A stretch of 64,000 nt of DNA from Acanthosepion pharaonis (lineage: Eukaryota; Mollusca; Cephalopoda; Sepiida; Sepiidae). Position numbers and translations under genes: made by a program. The stretch is taken from the NCBI GenBank assembly GCA_903632075.3, contig CAHIKZ030000808.1, positions 369,001 to 433,000 of the forward strand. Direction: 5' to 3'. Positions 34,710-45,115 of the stretch are shown here, one piece after another. The notes beneath the pieces are model-generated. The model searched no databases and had not been told where the DNA came from. It saw nothing but the letters and a program-made list of their open reading frames with translations. Each line of letters begins with the position of its first letter. Positions within the stretch are counted from its first letter, which is position 1.

Positions 34710-35256
34710 CGAGGTCGAATGAAAAAGTATCAGGACTGTTGCTATGGTAACAGCTAAAGTATGTATAGTGAAGCCACTTGGCACAGATAGTAAAGAGGGT
34801 AATTGCTGGAAGACACTCTCTGGCAACAGAACTGTGCACCATGCCACACGAGCAGGAGAACCCAGTCATGGCTGTCAGACAATTTCTGCGACCACATCAC
34901 CCCTTACATCTAGCCACCTAACTCCCCAGGTTGCAACCCTCTTGATTATTATGTTTGGGTTGCAGTTGAGTGAGAGACCAACAAAACTTCTTGTAACACC
35001 AAAGATGAACTAAAGGCAAGCATTATGGTAGCATTCACCAACTTAAACAAGGAGACTGTTCAGAAGAGTTGCAGGAGATCCTTAAGTCATCTGGAGGCCG
35101 TGGTTGAAGCCAATGGTGATTTTATTGAATCAATTTACTCGTTAGTATTTCAAAATATTTTTGTGTAATTTTAGTAAATATATCTGTTAAAATGAGATGT
35201 CAGTGTTATTTTAATTTTTGCGTAATTTAGATGACAATTTATACATCGTATGCTGT
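34710..35256 (+). mobile_element. mariner-type transposase remnant, 3' half
   Basis: Translation across frames gives QQNCAPCHT, TQSWLSDNFCD, PPNSPGCNPLDYYVW, CNTKDELK, FTNLNKETVQKSCRR and LEAVVEANGDFIESIY, the C-terminal half of a Tc1/mariner transposase. Aspartates expected in the QQD and SPD motifs appear as Asn and Gly, and frames shift several times, so it is inactive. The right end, GATGACAATTTATACATCGT to 35256, is a decayed terminal repeat matching that at 52096. The 5' half is missing. Confidence 0.85.
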
Positions 35257-35330
35257 TCAATATATAAACAGTAATGTATTTCACTTTATCCACACCCTTA
35301 ATTAGATACTAAAATGAGGGTCAGTCAGTT
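35257..35330. other. Short spacer
   Basis: No signature between the mariner end and the SINE. Confidence 0.4.
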
Positions 35331-35610
35331 ATGTGCCATGCACGCTTAGGTGATCATGTATCTTTCGATACATGACTGATGAAGCAGATTTCTTTTCCCA
35401 CAGTAGGTTGACATTTCTTTCTGCAGTAGACCAGTTGACATCCAACTCGGTCTTTTCTGCTATTTATGCATAGCTGGGAGTAGAAGAGGATTGATACCTT
35501 TCTCAAGGGTATTAACACGTAAGTGAATGTAATGGATTTGACTTGAATTCAAGCTCAGCTCTCCAATTTCTCAATCTGAGCCACTATTCATTACTCCACT
35601 GTGCCTCCTT
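35331..35610 (-). mobile_element. SINE-2, near full length
   Basis: Minus-strand copy: GGAGGCACAGTGGAGTAATG at the head (35610 side), then the B-box-like region AGCTTGAATTCAAGTCAAAT, TTACATTCACTTACGTG, GTTGGATGTCAACTGGTC and the 3' end AACTGACTGAC. It aligns along its whole length with 37524-37830. Confidence 0.88.
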
Positions 35611-36195
35611 CTTGGAGGGTACCAATCTAAAATCATTAATGGAATAAACTATTTATTAGCCTCTTGAACCTTGACCCCCTGATGAGTATGCTATAGGCAC
35701 TTTCACAGAGTTCAAAAGGTTAAGCTAAGGTGGGAAAGATTGTGTTGCGTAGAGTAGGCAGAAGTGAACAACATCAAATCAAAGGAGCAAACGACAAAAT
35801 TAAACACACAGTGCAAGGGCCCCATGCAGCCTTCCAAGGGGGTTTTAAACATACTTCAAATTTTTAATTTAATAAAAATAAATAGCCAACAAAATCAGCT
35901 CACACCAATAAATAAACCCAGGCTTCTGGAGCCTTCTCGAGCCTGTAAAAACCAGAAATGCATTCAACTTGACAAAACGACTGACAGCAGTAAAGAGACA
36001 AGAATTGACCTCAACATCTTGTCTTTATCACCAAATGCAAGTGTCTCTTTATTGCTGTTAGTTCAGAAAATGGAATTGGGAGACAAGATCAACTTGATCT
36101 TGTCTCCCAACTCCACTTTCTCTCTTCCTCACTATTCATCATCTTTTCCTTACAGTCAAAGAGAAGAATTTTTTAACTTTCATTTTGATAAGTAA
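35611..36195. repeat. Region of nested inverted repeats
   Basis: Arms CTGACAGCAGTAAAGAGACA (35981-36000) and TGTCTCTTTATTGCTGTTAG (36042-36061), with an inner AGACAAGA/TCTTGTCT pair. Then a perfect palindrome TTGGGAGACAAGATCAA-C-TTGATCTTGTCTCCCAA (two 17 bp arms, 36076-36110). A 143-codon frame at 35764-36195 crosses these and has no recognised domain. I read it as an incidental frame over hairpin-rich repeat DNA. Confidence 0.7.
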
Positions 36196-36836
36196 TTACA
36201 GTTAAAATTTGTGTATCCTATGTTTAAATAAATATCATTATTTTATTTGAACATGCAAAATCTTTTCTCTATTTTTTTTTTTTTTTATTTATTTTATTCA
36301 ATAAACAGTGACCTATGGAATCTTTTCCCCACAGTCATGCCAGTTTTCAAACTGGGAAGCTTAATTATTTTCAAATAATTGTTCTAAATCCCAGTGTTTT
36401 ACTTGTGTTTGAATAACCATCACTGGTGCTGGAAGGCCATGGAATAGATTCAAGAGAATTCTTTTAAAAAAAATAATCCAAATATTCCTTAACTTAAAGA
36501 AACATTTTTGGTTCTTGGAGAATCAATATACAATTGGAGAAAATACCAAAGATGCCTGAATATTTTCAAATGTCAAGCACGTAAGGTTTGAGTAAATTTT
36601 GACACCATTTACCAACCAGAAATTTTATTTTGATGTTTCATTTATTTTTTTTGTATTTATTTGTAAGAATTCCACTTAGAATTTGTTGGATTTATTTTTC
36701 TTTAATCAAAAAATTTATACAATTAAACTTGGTTCTTTTTTTTTTTTTTTATTATTATTATTTATTTTTTTAAACACTCACTGCTATGAAATCTCATAAC
36801 TATTTCAAACAAAACAACACTTCTGTCTTTTGTAGC

Positions 36837-36875
<39 letters not shown>

Positions 36876-37510
36876 ATCAATACTCTCTACTGGTTTGATA
36901 TACTGGATGAATGACATGCCAAATTATCCTGAGAAATTAACAAGTATCTCTTTTGAAATACATTTGCTAGTAATCAATGCTTTCCCATATACACACATGC
37001 ATACACACGTTTTTACATTATGTGGTTTGCTCGTTGTTTTTCTTAATATAAACTAATTGTTTCGATAACAAATCAATAACGTGTTCCATTGGTAAATATT
37101 CTCTCGAATCATCTTTGGTCAACTAGGTCATCTTTGGACAAGGGTTTATAATTAATGGCATTACTTTGTAAGAATAAAACATTGAAATTAAGTATTTTTT
37201 TTAAAAAAGCATATTTTAGTCCAATGTAGGTTAATTCAAGTAAAAGGAAACTTTAAAAAAAAAATTAAAAAAAAAAAAAATTTATATATTTAATTCCAAG
37301 TTGAAAATTTTCTTTGCACTATATGACCATTATATATCAAACTGTGTGCCATATTATAATGAATTAATTTGTTTAATATTTTTGATCATGTATGTGTTTT
37401 TATTCTTATCTCCACTTTCAATTGTTTCTTTTTATAATTTTATTTATTGATATGCTGGTATTAATCACTTACATTATCATATCATTGGCTGTATCTTTAA
37501 AGAAATGATA
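36196..37510. other. AT-rich non-coding DNA
   Basis: T runs at 36271-36285, 36736-36752 and about 36841-36870; A runs near 37255-37280. No gene or element recognised. Confidence 0.45.
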
Positions 37511-37523
37511 TGGGATGAAATGT

Positions 37524-37830
37524 GGAGACACAGTGGAGTAATGGACAGCAGCTCCAATTTATGAATCGGAGAGCCGAGTTCAAATTCCAGTCAAATCCAT
37601 TACATTCACTTATGTGCTAGCACCCTTGGGAAAGGTATGAATCCTCTTCTTCTCATCCCAGTTATAGGTAAATAGCAGGACAGACCGGGTTGTATAGCCT
37701 TGGATGGCAACTGGTCTACCGCAGAAAGAAATGGCAACCTACTGTGGGGAAAAAATCTGCCTCATCAGTCATGTATCGAAAGATACATGATTGCCTAAGC
37801 GTGTATCATGCATGGCACATAACTGACTGA
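37524..37830 (+). mobile_element. SINE-2, full-length reference copy with TSD
   Basis: tRNA-like head GACACAGTGGAGTAATGG, B-box GAGTTCAAATTCCAG, body CCTTGGGAAAGGTATGAAT and TGGATGGCAACTGGTCTACC, 3' end GGCACATAACTGACTGA; 307 bp. It is flanked by 13 bp repeats TGGGATGAAATGT (37511-37523) and TGGGCTGAAATGT (37831-37843), a target-site duplication with one mismatch. No poly(A) tail. Confidence 0.92.
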
Positions 37831-37843
37831 TGGGCTGAAATGT

Positions 37844-38117
37844 TAAAAATAAAATAAAAAAAAAAAAAAAGGTAAGTTCATTCTGTTGGATATGCATATC
37901 TTTTTCATTTTGTAAAAAAGGGGGACTTTGTCAATGACTTTGAACACGGAGGCTTAATTAATGTGAAACGAAATTTAAAATACTTATATTTATTTAAAAT
38001 TTTTTTTTTTTTTTTTTTGTAATTATTTTGGTGTTGCTGACTGTAGTGATGGATTTTCTTATCCCAATACTCTTGATCAATACATTTCTCATTATTACTA
38101 TCATTTGCTTTTTTGAT

Positions 38118-38148
<31 letters not shown>

Positions 38149-38788
38149 CAATTTGATCAATACATTTCTCATTATTACTATCAGATTTTTTTTTTTTTTC
38201 AATTTGTGAGAGATGGGTCTGTGGCAGTATCCCCCCGCCCCCCAACACAGTATAAACTTTATTAAATCTCCTATATTCTAGATCTGTATCGTCATCATCA
38301 TTACTACAATTTTCTATTCTTTCTGCTCAGGTTTATTGCTTTTTATCCCAATCCTCAGGATCAATCGATTCTTTGACAAGCTGATGGAACAGATCCAAAA
38401 ATAAATGAAACAAAATTTGTCTATGAATTTACGGAATTTTTTTTTTTTTTTTTTGTCTTAATCCTAAAGAAACTGCAAACATTCCTTTTTATTTAGAGTC
38501 CCTTTTCAAACCTCCCAACCTCTGATCTATATTATCTATCTGTAAAAATTCCATATTTTTTTTTTATAATTTCTTTCTATGCATGCATGCTACCCATATC
38601 CTCTTACCCAACCCAGCTTCTCTTCATCTCCTTCCTTGAGATGATCAATTTTATTTTTGGATTTTTAATTTTCTTTTCTGTTCTTTTTTTTAAAAAAATT
38701 GTTTCCACATTCCAAAGATATGTTAAATGTTATATGCATGTGCATTTACAGACTAGCATATTGTACTTGTTCAGGTGCTGTAAGGTTG
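37844..38788. other. T-run-rich non-coding DNA with a 28 bp duplication
   Basis: GATCAATACATTTCTCATTA plus TTACTATC occurs at 38074-38101 and again at 38154-38181 on either side of a long T run. Other T runs at about 37999-38018 and 38437-38454. No gene recognised. Confidence 0.6.
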
Positions 38789-39050
38789 GATGTGCGGGTG
38801 ATTCAGTGGATAATGGCATGGAATTGTTAATCAGAGAGCTGAGATCCAATTCCAGTCAGGCTTGTTATATTCAGTTATGTGCAAATAACCTTGGGAAGGG
38901 TATGAATCCACCTCTTCTCCCACCAGCTATAGGTTAATTAGTAGGACTTGTATCAGTAAATCATTATCTCCGAAAAATTCTTATGATCTAAAAATATTTT
39001 TCTGGCTTTAAATAACCTGCAAAAGCTTGATAGGCTGTAAAAAAAAAAAA
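38789..39050 (+). mobile_element. SINE-2B, alternative-tail copy
   Basis: Shares the SINE-2 head and body (GATTCAGTGGATAATGGC, GAGATCCAATTCCAGTC, CTTGGGAAGGGTATGAAT) but after TAGTAGGACT switches to a different tail: TGTATCAGTAAATC, AAAAATTCTTATGATCTAAA and GGCTTTAAATAACCTGCAAA. The copy at 62130-62385 has the same tail. Confidence 0.85.
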
Positions 39051-39885
39051 TCAATCTAAATGTAAATATTTTGTTTGAGTTAATAAAGAATAATCAAATT
39101 AAATTAATGGCAAACATGAATCTATGTGCCCACAAAAAAATAATGGTGTCAAAAGGGTGGTGGTTTTTTTTTGGGGGGGGGGGGTGATCCCCCACCCACG
39201 ATGCTGTTAACTGCCTTCAATCTTCAGCAATGTTTGTTTTTTTAAAAAAGCAATGATTAGAATTGTAACAAAACCTAAAAATATGACATTGAATAGATAC
39301 CTTTTCTTTGTTGTTGAGAATTGATAACTAAAATAATAAACACTATTTACTTATTAGAATGGTTATTTATACTATTATATTATTTATTGGAATGTTTGGC
39401 AAAACATCAACAAAATACCAATTGATTCAAACTTTATTAAAATATGTGAACAAACTATGAAGAAATCCTTATTTACCATTTTATATAATTAAATTTCTAT
39501 AAATTTATGAATAAAAAATTGTTTTCATATTTATTTCTTTATAAAATGGTATTTGATAAATATTACATTGTAATTGTATTGGTTTCTAGAATGCTGTAAA
39601 TAATATAATCATTCTTGTAAATAAACTAATAAATAAATAAATGGTGTCTAATATATTTTTGTAAATTCTCCAGAACAAAAAAAAAAAAAAAACCGCTTTC
39701 ATCATATTCAGGTTTTATTCCAAATTCTAATCCTCACTTTGTAAAACAATAAACATTGCCGAAAAGTGAAGGTAGTTAAAAAAGCAGTGTCATTGGAAAA
39801 AAAAATGTCCTTTTTGACACTACGTCTTATTGTGGGTACATTTATCCATGTCTGCCAAATTAATTTATAATTTTCCTTTTTTTTT
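39051..39885. other. AT-rich non-coding DNA
   Basis: G run at 39173-39184, A run at 39676-39692. Nothing recognised. Confidence 0.45.
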
Positions 39886-40084
39886 ATAACTTTAACTGGA
39901 ACTTGCCAAATATCCTAAAGCTAAGACCAATCTCATTTCCTTCCAAGACAAATTACTCTCCATCCAAAACAATTACCCCTAACCATCTTCCAATATACAC
40001 TGATAGATCAAAAGATGGAAAGAAAAAGGGATGTGCTGCAATTCTCAACAAAGACAGTAAAGTGACTCCCAGATAAAGCTCCTC
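39886..40084 (+). mobile_element. LINE-D RNase H domain, first part
   Basis: Translation gives LPIYTDRSKDGKKKGCAAIL then NKDSKVT. This is the N-terminal strand of a LINE-encoded RNase H with the first catalytic Asp in YTD (40002-40004). The domain is then interrupted by repeat R3 and resumes at 40733. I-group LINEs carry such RNase H domains after the reverse transcriptase, which is not present here. Confidence 0.8.
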
Positions 40085-40732
40085 ATAATGTTTTTGTCTT
40101 ACAGTATATCTGTTATAGTGGAACACACCTATTCTATAGTTAATAGACTCTCCCACCTATAATAAGTAGGAGTAGCAGTCGACAGTTGCTCAGAGAGTTG
40201 GTCAGTCAGTCGATGTCGGACGACCGTTAGTCGGATATTAAAGTATCAGCCACCCCAACTAGATTACTGCGTCATTACCTATTATGTCAAGTTCCTAACG
40301 TTTTGTACATCGAACCTATTTTAGGACCGACTTAGTACAAACACAAGCCTCCACTGTGAAACCACTACATAACAATATCAACCTTGATGGGTTATTTAAT
40401 GTTGACAAGATTTTTATTGCTGATAATGTTTTTTTTTTCTTCAAAAATTAATTGCTGGTAATAATTTTTTACAAAAATGTATTGTTAGTATTAAATCATA
40501 TTTTTACTGTTTCATAGTGTTTTGACCCCAGTTTGGGAGTTAACTATTTGCCCATAGCTGGGACCCTAACTGGTGCTACCACCCCAGGTCAGGGTGGACC
40601 TGAAAACACTAGCAATTAAGAGGTGGTTCCACGCTATTCAAAACCACCAAAATCAGAGGTCTTTCTATTGGATATAGTTTATCATCTTACCCAGGATGCA
40701 AATGTAGTTTGTCTTACCCACGACAGTCTCCT
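40085..40732 (+). repeat. Dispersed repeat R3, copy 2 (inserted in LINE-D)
   Basis: Aligns with 19395-19870 outside the LTR: ATGTTTTTGTCTTACAGTATATC before it and ATATCAACCTTGATGGGTTA after it, then CTGGTAATA units, GCCCATAGCTGGGACCCTAA and AGCAATTAAGAGGTGGTTCC. It separates two consecutive blocks of the RNase H domain, so it inserted into the LINE. It carries a solo LTR. Confidence 0.8.
40111..40374 (+). mobile_element. Solo LTR, family L1, nested
   Basis: Starts TGTTATAGTGGAACACACC, ends CCACTACATAACA, 264 bp. Perfect 5 bp target duplication ATATC (40106-40110 and 40375-40379). TATA-like CCTATAATAAG lies about 45 bp in. The unoccupied site is preserved as a single ATATC in repeat R3 copy 1 at 19414-19418. 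Confidence 0.93.
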
Positions 40733-41400
40733 ATACAGTGCTGAATTATCAGCCAATAACTTGGCCATAGGTATAACAACAAAGTCCAAGAAAATTTATC
40801 ATTTTATTTTTCAGATGTCATGTTGGTACTTGTATCATTAAAAAAATAAAATGACAAACCCAAAGTATTTAACCAAATTTAGGACATCTCAAAAAAACAA
40901 AAGCATCATTCTGCTCGGTGCCAATGCCTATTGACATCCAAGAAAATGACAGAGCTGATACAGAAGCAAAGAAATAACTGAAACTAAGACAAACAAACAG
41001 CAAAATGCCATACGCAGACGACAAAAAGACCAACAAATTCAGGGTAAAAAGGTGGCAAGAGCTTTGGGACTCTCGCTCAAAACAATAAATAAAATAAAAC
41101 AAACCATAGGAAAGTGGCAGAGCTATACACTGTCCAGAAAAGAGGATGTAATACTGACCTGGCTCCATATAGGACTAGCATCTATCATGCACTCATACTT
41201 ACTAAACTGGGAGAAAGCCTCAATGTGCATAACCAGCCAGGAATGGTACACAGTAAGCCATAAACTGACATGTAAGAACCTGAAACTAGCCCAAATTAAA
41301 TATTACCAAACAAATAAACTGAAAGAACTTTTTACCAGGGTTAATCCGGATATTTTTATATTCTTAAAAGAAACAAATCTATTTACCAAAATCTGAAAAA
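40733..41400 (+). mobile_element. LINE-D RNase H domain, second part, and C-terminus
   Basis: Resumes YSAELSANNLAIG (with the catalytic Glu in AEL), then FSDVMLVLVSLKNKMTNP-like text, the NDRADTEAK motif with the last acidic residue, and a C-terminal tail: KWQSYTLSRKEDVILTWLHI, HSYLLNWEKASMCITSQ, KNLKLAQIKYYQTNKLKELF and FLKETNLFTKI. Stops and shifts interrupt it. The last 114 codons (41052-41396) remain open. A non-functional relic of a Jockey/I-group LINE. Confidence 0.85.
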
Positions 41401-41659
41401 AAAATTAACTTGTAACATAAGTACAGTATATAAATATAAAAACTAAATACTGTTTTTGACACGACTTTAATCTTAAAAACAAAACTTAACTTAATTTCAC
41501 TATGAAATAATAATACACAAATGTAAAATCCCAACCCTACTTCCTTTGGCATTAGATGACTCACTAGATGTTGATATGCCATTAAACAAAACAAACATAA
41601 TTTTGAGGAAGTTACAAAATCTGTTAATCATTAAAAGTCAATTTGTCTTCATTGTGGCA
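41401..41659. other. No recognised feature
   Basis: AT-rich sequence, possibly the LINE-D 3' UTR. Confidence 0.35.
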
Positions 41660-41790
41660 CTTTTTTTTTTTTTTTTTTTTTTTTTAATATTTTAGCTGTT
41701 TCCTTATAAAAGCATTAGTCAGATCCAGTGACTTAACCCAAGAAGTTGTGAGTTCAATACCTGGCAACTGCTGTGGTAAGCAAAAACTTG
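41660..41790 (+). pseudogene. tRNA-like SINE-head remnant
   Basis: CCAGTGACTTAACCCAAGA followed by TGTGAGTTCAATACCTGGCA gives A-box-like and B-box-like words at tRNA-like spacing. It follows a T run and precedes a (TTTA)n-like tract. Weak. Confidence 0.35.
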
Positions 41791-41799
41791 GAGAGTTGA

Positions 41800-41938
41800 G
41801 GGTTTTTTTTTTATTATTATTAATTTTTTTATTTTTTTATTTTTTTTATTATTATTTTTTTTTATTTATTTATTTTTTTATTTATTTTTTTTTATTATTT
41901 ATTTTTTATTTTTTATTTATTTATTTTTTTTTTATATA
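41800..41938 (+). repeat. T-rich (TTTA/TTTTTTA)n tract
   Basis: About 140 bp of T runs punctuated by single A or TA, giving a Phe/Leu/Tyr-rich artificial frame. Confidence 0.9.
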
Positions 41939-42300
41939 TAATCTAGCCCATTTCATTTAGATTCATTTTCTTTCCTTCACTTTTGCTATTAAATAATCCA
42001 CACTGTGACATATCTGCCAGGAATGATGAAATGTTATAAGAGCTGGGGTGCAAATTTACTGTGGATGTCCTTGTGATCAAGGCACTCTCTAAACATTTTT
42101 CGCTTAGTGAATTGTTTTTCTCCTTTGATCAGAGTAGCATTTTTTTTGTTGTGAAAATTGTGGTCAGATTCATTACAGTGAGCAATTAATGCATTTAAAA
42201 TTATCAGCACCCCTCATTTGTGTACCAAACCAATGTAACAAACTTAGTTTGATGGCATCCGAAAGGATGAAACATGCCACATGGAAAGTTTTTTCACTTT
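41939..42300. other. No recognised feature
   Basis: Unique-looking sequence. Confidence 0.4.
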
Positions 42301-42305
42301 GTGAG

Positions 42306-42340
<35 letters not shown>
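42301..42340. repeat. (TA)n microsatellite
   Basis: Pure TA repeats immediately left of the foldback. Confidence 0.95.
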
Positions 42341-42345
<5 letters not shown>

Positions 42346-42356
42346 AACATATTATT

Positions 42357-42862
42357 AAATGTAACTAATAATGAATGTCTATTATATCTGATCATGAGCT
42401 GTTGGAATGTTTGCTTTAATTTCTGGTGAAAATAGACAAAAAATGTCCAACATTTGGATATATTTTTTTAAATTGGTTCTAAGCATTTGGCTCACATGAA
42501 CCATCCTGAAGATATTTTGTTATTTTGACATAGAAGATTGCTAGGAGGCGTTAATGGTGGCAAAATAGCAGATGCAGATCGTAATTTCAAGATGCGTCTG
42601 TTATTCTGTGACCATTAACATCACATAGCAATCTTCTTTGTCAAAATAACAAAATATCTTTGACAGTGGATATCTGTTTCATGTCTAAATAACCACTCTG
42701 AGGATGGTTCATGTTAGTCAAAAGCTTAGTAACAACTTAATAAAAAAAGTATCTAAATGTTGGACAATTTTTGTCTTTATTTTCACCAGAAATTAGAGCG
42801 AACATTAGAACGGCTCATGATCAGATATAAGACATTCATTGTCTGTTATATTTAATATATTT
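42357..42862. mobile_element. Large foldback (inverted pair), Penelope-like
   Basis: Left-arm blocks CTGATCATGAGC, ATTTCTGGTGAAAATA, GTCCAACATTT, GATATTTTGTTATTTTGACA and GAAGATTGCTA..GTTAATGGT recur in reverse complement in the right arm in the mirrored order, over about 200-230 nt per arm. The centre is near 42583. Each arm contains GGATGGTTCATGT..AAA.GCTTAG, related to the motif at 54152. The right outer end continues into CTGCTGCCCCAA and an AC array, shared with 54545. Confidence 0.85.
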
Positions 42863-42884
42863 AAATAATGATCTGCTGCCCCAA

Positions 42885-42897
42885 TACACACACACAC

Positions 42898-42948
<51 letters not shown>

Positions 42949-42950
42949 TC
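42885..42950. repeat. (AC)n(ATAC)n(TA)n(CA)n microsatellite
   Basis: Compound dinucleotide array directly beyond the right arm of the foldback. Confidence 0.93.
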
Positions 42951-43614
42951 TCATTGAAAACAAAATCTTATTTATATAAATAATCTCTTTTGGTGGGTGA
43001 AAATTAGAAAACCAATATGTTGATTAAAAAGAAAAACACTATTTAAATCTTCAGTTTTGCTAAAGAATTTCCTTGCTAAGCAAATTCAAAATGTTTGTCA
43101 TTTCTTTATTTTTATTTTTTTTTTAATTTTTTTTTTTTTTACAGAACCAGCTGTGATATCTATTACGAAATAATGATTTTGCAAAAGAAATGTATTCTGT
43201 ATAATGCAGAGTTTGAAAATAAGGAATGTTTTCTTATCAGTCTTTTAGTAACCTGACTCTATGAAATAAAAATTAAAAAAAAAAGAAAAAAAAAATGGTT
43301 TTTCTGGCCACTTTCACTCCTTGTAGTCTCAGTGGGAGTTGCTGCTGTTTCTTGTTGGCAAGAACCTACGACTGTGGGTGACAAGAGCGGTAGTATTGTC
43401 CCAAGCGCTAAATGGTACATTGCCAATTTTACTATAAAATCTAGCAAGAAAAATGGATCGATTTCATAGATAAGAAATTTCTGAACTTTTTAATGAAGCA
43501 TTGTCAAGTATTAGTCATGGACAAACCTTTCTTTACTCTTTTTCTTTTATTGAAACTAAAGTCGTAGGCTAACAGCTAGAGACTTGTTATATAAGAAATT
43601 AGTTCAGTCTCTCT

Positions 43615-43616
<2 letters not shown>
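42951..43616. other. No recognised feature
   Basis: AT-rich sequence with T runs near 43118-43140 and an A run at 43274-43295. The 62-codon minus frame at 43259-43447 has no known motif. Confidence 0.4.

Positions 43617-43671
<55 letters not shown>
43617..43671. repeat. (TA)n(TG)n microsatellite
   Basis: Pure TA then TGTGTG, ending at the palindrome. Confidence 0.95.
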
Positions 43672-43674
<3 letters not shown>

Positions 43675-43749
43675 AACATTGAAGTCAACACTCAGAGGTG
43701 ACAGGCTGTTTCATGCCTGTCGCCTCTGAGTGTTGACTTCAATGTTCAC
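43672..43749. repeat. 35 bp-arm palindrome with 8 nt loop
   Basis: GTGAACATTGAAGTCAACAC continuing to ACAGGC (43672-43706) is the reverse complement of 43715-43749 with one mismatch (T opposite G, a wobble in RNA). Loop TGTTTCAT. The minus-strand GCATGAAACA at the loop matches the Penelope-like segment at 18520. Probably two inverted Penelope-type ends. Confidence 0.95.
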
Positions 43750-43823
43750 TTTATATACATATGCTCTCTCTGATATTGAGTACTTTATCCCATAAATATA
43801 GCACATCTTAAAACTATATTTCT

Positions 43824-43828
<5 letters not shown>
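43750..43828 (-). mobile_element. Penelope-like repeat segment
   Basis: TATATACATATGCTCTCTCT, GATATTGAGTACTT and CATAAATATAGCACAT parallel 18630-18690. It continues the palindrome arm on its right side. Confidence 0.6.

Positions 43829-43910
<82 letters not shown>
43829..43910. repeat. (AC)n(TA)n(TG)n microsatellite
   Basis: ACACAC, then a long TATATA, then TGTGTG; the array is itself roughly self-complementary. Confidence 0.95.
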
Positions 43911-44052
43911 CATTTAAACAACAATCTTTCTTTTGTACATGTTTCATTAAAGACTACAAACAAGGTACTGCCATTAAGCTTTCTATTTAATTTTTCTTGT
44001 GTTCGAACAAGTGTTTTCTTTTTGGAGAGTTTCTACACACTGTGTCCAGTAA

Positions 44053-44092
44053 TTCTGAGTGCTTTCGGCTATACTTTTAGCCATTATCAAGG
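44053..44092 (-). ncRNA. Penelope-type stem motif
   Basis: Minus strand reads CTTGATAATGGCTAAAAG then TATAGCCGAAAGCAC. GGCTA/TAGCC forms a stem followed directly by GAAA, as in hammerhead cores, but the 5' core is UUGAUAA rather than CUGAUGA. A similar GGCTAAATGTTTAGTC-GAAAGCAC lies at 59153-59176. The function is inferred only. Confidence 0.4.
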
Positions 44093-45115
44093 ATGATGTT
44101 ATTTTTAATTTTTTTTCTGAACACAGTCAGCACATTGTAGCTGTGTTCATAGTTAATATTATTCAGTGTTGGTTTTGTCTTTATTATTAAGGTCTCCATT
44201 GTTTTTTTGGTTTTTTTTTTTTACATGTTTATGAGGTTATTATGCTTGTATTTTCTACTAGTATGTTTCAGATGGAGTCTGGTAAGTTTGTGTGAGTGTG
44301 TTAAAAAGTTCTAATGGAGAGGCATGCAGTTGTGTGACTGATGTAATTATTTGAGTTTGGTTTGATTAGGAACACAGTCCTTTAAGAGTCATTTGAACTT
44401 GTGTGTGTGGGAGGGTTAATTCTGAACGACTGCAGCTGGTAGTCTCTGTGGTCTGATCAGAATGGCAGCTCTTATAAGAAGGGCTTTCTCAAAGGAAATA
44501 GTTTTAAAATAATCTTTATTTCTGATCAGCAGGCACCAGTTTCACAAACACACTGCATTCCACCATATTGTATAATATATATATTTAATTTTCAAAGACA
44601 GTTCACAAGCACAGACAAAAATGGATCACAAATGTAATGTGTCAAAAGGAAATAAATTTTGGTCTCTTTCTTCTTAGTTCCCTAATTTGTTTTTCATCAA
44701 ACAACGTTGTACCGTAAGTCAACCAATCCAACATGCATGGCTTCTGTTCTCTACCACAGTCACACTGCTCTGTCGACTCATTGAACACTTTTTATGGATT
44801 GAGTGACTGGTCAAATTTACATCGGTGCAAAAAAAAAGTCTCGCAAAAGTATCTGACTCTAGAATCTATCTTTTCTTAAATATACGACTCTTAAAGCCGC
44901 CATTTTCTTTTTGGGATACTTTACGCATGAGACACATCTGAATCTTGTTTTCTGCCATGAGGTAAGCCATTTTCTCTTGCGTTACATAAATACTCTGTAA
45001 TTTTGACAGCATCCTGTTGCATTATCTCAATGCTTATAAAATATTCAATCTTATCTTTCAGTATAAAAAAAAAATTTTGAGTGAGCTGAAAAGAAATCCT
45101 AGTTTATATAGCATT
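44093..45115. other. No recognised feature
   Basis: Mixed AT-rich sequence without recognisable coding or repeat landmarks. Confidence 0.4.

Noticed and set aside
35764..36195. 143-codon plus-strand frame
   Set aside because: Crosses several palindromes, no domain or homologue recognised, composition typical of chance frames.
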